Shown here in pieces: positions 61,400 through 64,000 of a stretch of DNA of 64,000 bases; the first letter of the stretch is position 1; every line of letters begins with the position of its first letter. The notes beneath the pieces were generated by a model, which saw only the letters and a program-made list of their open reading frames with translations, was not told where the DNA came from and ran no database searches. The DNA lies in assembly GCA_963708515.1 (NCBI GenBank), contig CAVPSX010000022.1, positions 186,001-250,000 of the forward strand, written 5' to 3'. A program made the position numbers and the translations under genes. Origin of the DNA: JAPLJM01 sp963708515. Its GTDB lineage: Bacteria; Desulfobacterota; Syntrophia; Syntrophales; Fen-1087.

Positions 61400-62844
61400 G
61401 ATGATTGAAAGGTCTGAAAGCCTTTTTTAATCAGGGCAAATTCTTCTTCGGAAATGGTCCGCAAATCGAGCAGCAATGCATCGTCGACAATCCTCGCAAT
61501 GATCGGAACATCGAGCTGTCGCAGGCGCTCTTCGATTTTATTGACCGGAAACGATGCGCAGCGAACGCTGATGAGCATGGTCGGGATTTCCTGTGTGGGC
61601 AGCGAGCCGCCCCCGGCCAGCGAAACGCCCTTTTGCAGGCTGAAGGTGAATCCGGCGAGGTTGAGCCGCCGCAAAACGCTCAGCAGACGTCTGGCCATGC
61701 GCGCCATTTCGCTGACAGGCGCGGTCAGGGCCCGCAGGGTTCTGATCCCGGAGAGCGCCGTCTCGGGGTTGAGGTACCGGATCAGCGTCGCTTCGAGGGC
61801 CGCCAGTGTCAGCTTGTCGATGCGCAGGGCGCGATTGAGCGGATTGCTCTTGATTTTTTTAAGAATATCCCGCTTTCCGAGAATGATCCCGGCCTGGGGG
61901 CCTCCCAACAGCTTGTCGCCGCTGAACGTGACCACATCCACACCCGTTAGCAGCGTGCCGGCAACCGTGGGTTCCTGTAGCAGACCATAACGTTCCAGGT
62001 CGATCAGACAGCCGCTGCCCAGGTCATCCATCACGGGGATGCCGTGTTTCTTTCCGAGTGCGACGAGTGCGGGCAGGGCGATTTCTTCCGTAAAGCCGAC
62101 AATTTTATAATTGCTGGTGTGCACCTTGAGGATCAGCCCTGTCTCTTTTGAGATGGCCTTTTCATAATCCTTCAGGTGCGTCCGGTTGGTGGCGCCCACC
62201 TCCCGGAGCCGGGCTCCGCTTTTTTCCATGACCTCCGGGATTCGGAATTCTCCACCGATTTCAATCAGTTCTCCCCGCGAAACGATCGCCTCCCGCCCCG
62301 CCGCCAGTGTATTGACAACGAGCAGCACGGCGGCGGCATTGTTGTTGACCACGAGGGCGTCCTCGGCCCCTGTGAGCGTACAGAGAATTCCCTGCACATG
62401 GTCATAACGCAACCCGCGCCGGCCTTGCTGCAGATCAAATTCGAGGTTGGAATATCCCCGGCTGACCTCGACAATCGCAGCGACGGCCTGGGAGCAAAGC
62501 GGCGACCGTCCGAGGTTGGTGTGCAGGATGATGCCCGTGGCGTTGACCACGCGGCGCAGACGGGGCTGATGCAGCAATTCGACCTGCTCGCACACCCGGT
62601 CCGCAACCTGTTCGCCCGGTGGCATGCGCCAGTCCGCCAAGTCCTTCTTTCCGGACAGAATGAACTCGCGCAGATCGCCCACCACGACGCGGCAGACCTC
62701 CTTGACGATCTCCTTTGCCGTCCTTTCAAAAAGGCCCTGTTTTTCCAGAATCAACAGAATGTCGTCGATCTTGGGCAGATGCTTCAGCAGTTCCTTCCTA
62801 TGGTCATCCATCATGTTGTCTTGTAATGTTGTCCTCGCTGCCAT
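61396..62844 (-). CDS. selA: L-seryl-tRNA(Sec) selenium transferase
   Basis: PLP enzyme that converts seryl-tRNA(Sec) to selenocysteyl-tRNA(Sec). The 482-residue frame has 'RRVVNATGIILHTNLGRSPL', 'VNNNAAAVLLVVNTLA', 'GVDVVTFSGDKLLGGPQAGI' with the PLP-binding Lys, and the N-terminal helix domain 'IDDILLILEKQGLFERTAKE'. The true start may be ATG 62814 or 62811, which give 472 or 471 residues; no good ribosome site decides. Its presence supports reading the fdnG UGA as Sec. No selB, selC or selD is in the window. Confidence 0.95.
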   Translation of the reverse strand: MAARTTLQDNMMDDHRKELLKHLPKIDDILLILEKQGLFERTAKEIVKEVCRVVVGDLREFILSGKKDLADWRMPPGEQVADRVCEQVELLHQPRLRRVVNATGIILHTNLGRSPLCSQAVAAIVEVSRGYSNLEFDLQQGRRGLRYDHVQGILCTLTGAEDALVVNNNAAAVLLVVNTLAAGREAIVSRGELIEIGGEFRIPEVMEKSGARLREVGATNRTHLKDYEKAISKETGLILKVHTSNYKIVGFTEEIALPALVALGKKHGIPVMDDLGSGCLIDLERYGLLQEPTVAGTLLTGVDVVTFSGDKLLGGPQAGIILGKRDILKKIKSNPLNRALRIDKLTLAALEATLIRYLNPETALSGIRTLRALTAPVSEMARMARRLLSVLRRLNLAGFTFSLQKGVSLAGGGSLPTQEIPTMLISVRCASFPVNKIEERLRQLDVPIIARIVDDALLLDLRTISEEEFALIKKGFQTFQSS

Positions 62845-62937
62845 TTCTGCTTCATCCGGTTGATGCGTACTTCTCTCGTTTGCCTACCTTCAACGATTTT
62901 GAAAATGCCTTAACGGTGTGAAATGCGATTCGAAAGA

Positions 62938-63006
62938 GTGTAACGCCCGAACTCAGCGACGGCGAGCGCTTTTTCTCGCCGTCTGCCGGAGTGACTGGTT
63001 ATGTGC
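62938..63006 (-). mobile_element. attC-like integron recombination site 1
   Basis: On the minus strand GCACATAAC (63006-62998) opens the site and GTTACAC (62944-62938) ends it. Between them are near-mirrored L boxes and a GACGGCGAG/CTCGCCGTC stem (9 bp, 62958-62983). The 'GGGCGTTA' and 'TAACC' surroundings resemble environmental attC sites. It lies eight bases after the toxin stop, the usual distance between cassette gene and attC. Confidence 0.6.
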
Positions 63007-63013
63007 CTTGTAT

Positions 63014-63346
63014 CTAATTTGCCAATCTTTGTTTGATGCGAGATAGCCGTTGAGTATCAATTTGGCCTAATTTTCCCAAGAGAACATCGCTATTAACTAA
63101 AGCAAGTCTGCTAATTTTGATAACGCTTGCTAACTTCAAACCAGACTGTTGGAAATCTGAATCAGTGGGAGTGATAACTTCATCAAAGTCAGGGATTTCT
63201 TGATGGAGTTGTGACGATATCATGCAAATTATCCAATCGTTATATTGGCCAGGTAATCGACGAAGTATTAGGGCAGGGTGAATCTTTGCTTCTGTTTGAT
63301 CTGTTTGAGGAAATCTGAAAAGTACAATCTGGGCTTCGGTAATCAT
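63014..63346 (-). CDS. MazF/PemK-like toxin
   Basis: Probable mRNA-cutting or growth-arresting toxin of the PemK/MazF fold, 110 residues. 'IVLFRFPQTDQTEAKIHPAL' and 'LILRRLPGQYNDWIICMISS' correspond to the first two strands with the conserved Arg; 'ASVIKISRLALVNSDVLLGK' is the third strand typical of the family. It overlaps the antitoxin by four bases (ATGA), so synthesis is coupled. It lies within an attC-bounded cassette. Confidence 0.85.
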   Translation of the reverse strand: MITEAQIVLFRFPQTDQTEAKIHPALILRRLPGQYNDWIICMISSQLHQEIPDFDEVITPTDSDFQQSGLKLASVIKISRLALVNSDVLLGKLGQIDTQRLSRIKQRLAN

Positions 63347-63555
63347 GAGAATGATTCCTTAATATCATTGAGCGAATACGCAGCTTGTTCGTCCTCCATC
63401 CCTCGTATCGCAGAAGATAAGGAAAAATCTGCCCAATCTTTTATCTCCTGTTTTTCTGCCTTTGAGCGAAGATATTGTACAAAATCAAGAACTTCTATCT
63501 GTTTAGATTCTGACAATGCTTGTACATCTTTAATAATTGTCCATGTTAAACTCAT
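63343..63555 (-). CDS. DUF2281-type antitoxin
   Basis: A 70-residue putative antitoxin for the downstream MazF-like toxin. It reads MSLTWTIIKDVQALSESKQI and 'EVLDFVQYLRSKAEKQ', the DUF2281/VapB-like N-terminus, with an acidic C-terminal tail ('SAIRGMEDEQAAYSLNDIKE') likely to wrap the toxin. ATG 63555 has GGAGG about eight bases upstream; a longer frame to 63663 would run across the attC region. It probably represses its own promoter, as such antitoxins do. Confidence 0.8.
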   Translation of the reverse strand: MSLTWTIIKDVQALSESKQIEVLDFVQYLRSKAEKQEIKDWADFSLSSAIRGMEDEQAAYSLNDIKESFS

Positions 63556-63607
63556 AATAATACCTCCACTGGTGTTTTTGAGTATCATAAAATGTGAAAT
63601 TTTGCGA

Positions 63608-63717
63608 GCACATAACGGCGGAACTAAGCGGAGCCAAAGAATAAAAATATTGTGTATGGCCAACGGAAATATGCGATGGCCATCCCCCGAACCCCACTTT
63701 TCTGTAATTCGTTATAA
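63608..63717 (-). mobile_element. attC-like integron recombination site 2
   Basis: On the minus strand TTATAAC (63717-63711) and GTTATGTGC (63616-63608) delimit a 110-bp block. Inside, ATGGCCA pairs with TGGCCAT around a 14-base loop, and arms TTACAGAAAAGTGGGG and CTCCGCTTAGTT are roughly complementary. The TAA stop of the SPASM gene is part of the left core. Weaker than site 1 but placed exactly where the preceding cassette should end. Confidence 0.45.
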
Positions 63718-64000
63718 GAAGCAGAAGGGATCTTTCTTTTCGAAAACATCGAGACCGCAACTGTAAGCGCTTGCAAGGCACCCCCCGCACACAGGTCGCA
63801 GAAGACACAATCGACATTCGGCACATCCAGAACGATAACGTTGTGCAATTTTCGAATCATATATCTCCGCAATCCTCTGGTGCAATATATTCCCTATAGG
63901 AGAGGGAAATTTTCTGCAGGCATGCACTTCCCCGTCAGCAAGAACAGCGACAAAATTGAACGCGGCCCCGCAACCGAAGCCGGTACAACCACCAAAGGGT
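63712..64000 (-). CDS. Radical SAM/SPASM-domain protein, C-terminal end (partial)
   Basis: Open to the window edge on the minus strand, this frame gives about 95 residues: 'PFGGCTGFGCGAAFNF', 'LADGEVHACRKFPSPIGNIL', 'RIAEIYDS', 'GCAECRLCLLRPVCGGCLAS' and a final 'KDPFCFL'. The Cys spacing is that of a SPASM domain, which holds two auxiliary 4Fe-4S clusters in peptide-modifying radical SAM enzymes. The catalytic CxxxCxxC half is outside the window. 'HACRKFPSP' resembles maturases of Cys- or Sec-containing peptides; that subclass is a guess. Stop codon is embedded in attC-like site 2. Confidence 0.75.
   Translation of the reverse strand, partial: PFGGCTGFGCGAAFNFVAVLADGEVHACRKFPSPIGNILHQRIAEIYDSKIAQRYRSGCAECRLCLLRPVCGGCLASAYSCGLDVFEKKDPFCFL

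Larger units (their letters stand above)
62944..63615 (-). mobile_element. Integron-type gene cassette with toxin-antitoxin genes
   Basis: The 672-bp unit starts at TTATGTGC (minus strand, after G at 63616) and ends at the G of attC site 1. The cassette's first bases, GTTATGTGC, are the exact reverse complement of GCACATAAC at the left end of its attC, as expected if both derive from one circular cassette with a closed R''/R' pair. It holds the antitoxin and toxin genes in the attC direction. No integron integrase is visible in the window. Confidence 0.55.

Overview
The window reads as a chromosomal contig from a GC-rich, strictly anaerobic Gram-negative bacterium of the former Deltaproteobacteria (Desulfobacterota), with a Syntrophus-like lifestyle as the most economical guess. 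The signs are a Gram-negative envelope (LptE-like lipoprotein, Kdo transferase WaaA, type IV pilus secretin), anaerobic redox enzymes (selenocysteine formate dehydrogenase, four-subunit 2-oxoacid:ferredoxin oxidoreductase), fatty-acid or branched-acid CoA enzymes (acyl-CoA dehydrogenase, 3-hydroxybutyryl-CoA dehydrogenase, HMG-CoA lyase), an HcyBio/DUF39 homocysteine protein, and a deltaproteobacterial style of gene order. The taxonomic placement is inference; no rRNA gene is present.

Layout. 1-5.8 kb, mostly plus strand: end of ribH, nusB, leuS, lptE, then rpsT (minus), an HMG-CoA lyase with a frameshifted 3' end and an isochorismatase-family hydrolase. 5.9-12 kb, minus strand: a membrane formate dehydrogenase operon fdnGHI (in-frame UGA for selenocysteine in fdnG, an apparent frameshift in fdnH) and two exported thioredoxin-fold proteins. 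12.2-24.9 kb: fmdB-like, hflX, an SDR with a non-canonical active site, a small winged-helix protein, a candidate structured small RNA, porGDAB, waaA, rpe, a nitronate monooxygenase, the acd-hbd pair and a YacP nuclease. 24.9-31.3 kb, minus strand: holA, LOG protein, rpsU (probably CUG-started), hisC, a lipoate/octanoate transferase, gcvH, an M24 peptidase and a TPR protein. 31.4-33.3 kb is an AT-rich insert with two methyltransferases. 33.3-39.5 kb is the pilMNOPQ cluster, whose distal half (pilO, pilP, pilQ and a trailing Ig-like lipoprotein) carries many apparent indels, preceded by an ftsB/divIC-like gene. 39.9-62.8 kb, all minus strand, is a long housekeeping block: selA-rluD-pgeF, rho, rpmE, prfA-prmC-murA-hisD, tRNA-Gly(CCC), rimP-nusA-infB-ylxP-rbfA-nrnA-truB-rpsO-pnp, an M16 protease, dut and the HcyBio gene. 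The right end (62.9-64 kb) looks like an integron-type cassette array without a visible integrase: a MazF/DUF2281 toxin-antitoxin cassette bounded by attC-like sites, then the C-terminus of a radical SAM/SPASM protein.

How the parts work together. selA makes selenocysteyl-tRNA needed to read the UGA in fdnG; FdnGHI couples formate to the membrane quinone/cytochrome pool; PorGDAB makes or uses reduced ferredoxin; Acd and Hbd act in beta-oxidation. The rimP-to-pnp cluster joins translation initiation, ribosome maturation and RNA turnover. prmC sits beside its substrate gene prfA.

The most notable non-gene signals are a roughly 130-bp palindromic repeat family in which the central hairpin differs between copies yet stays paired, a separate 120-bp palindrome placed exactly in the rpsO-pnp spacer, a promoter-to-terminator unit that folds like a 6S-type RNA, an intrinsic terminator between tRNA-Gly and rimP, and the attC-bounded toxin-antitoxin cassette. 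All claims come from reading the sequence; no database search or folding program was run.
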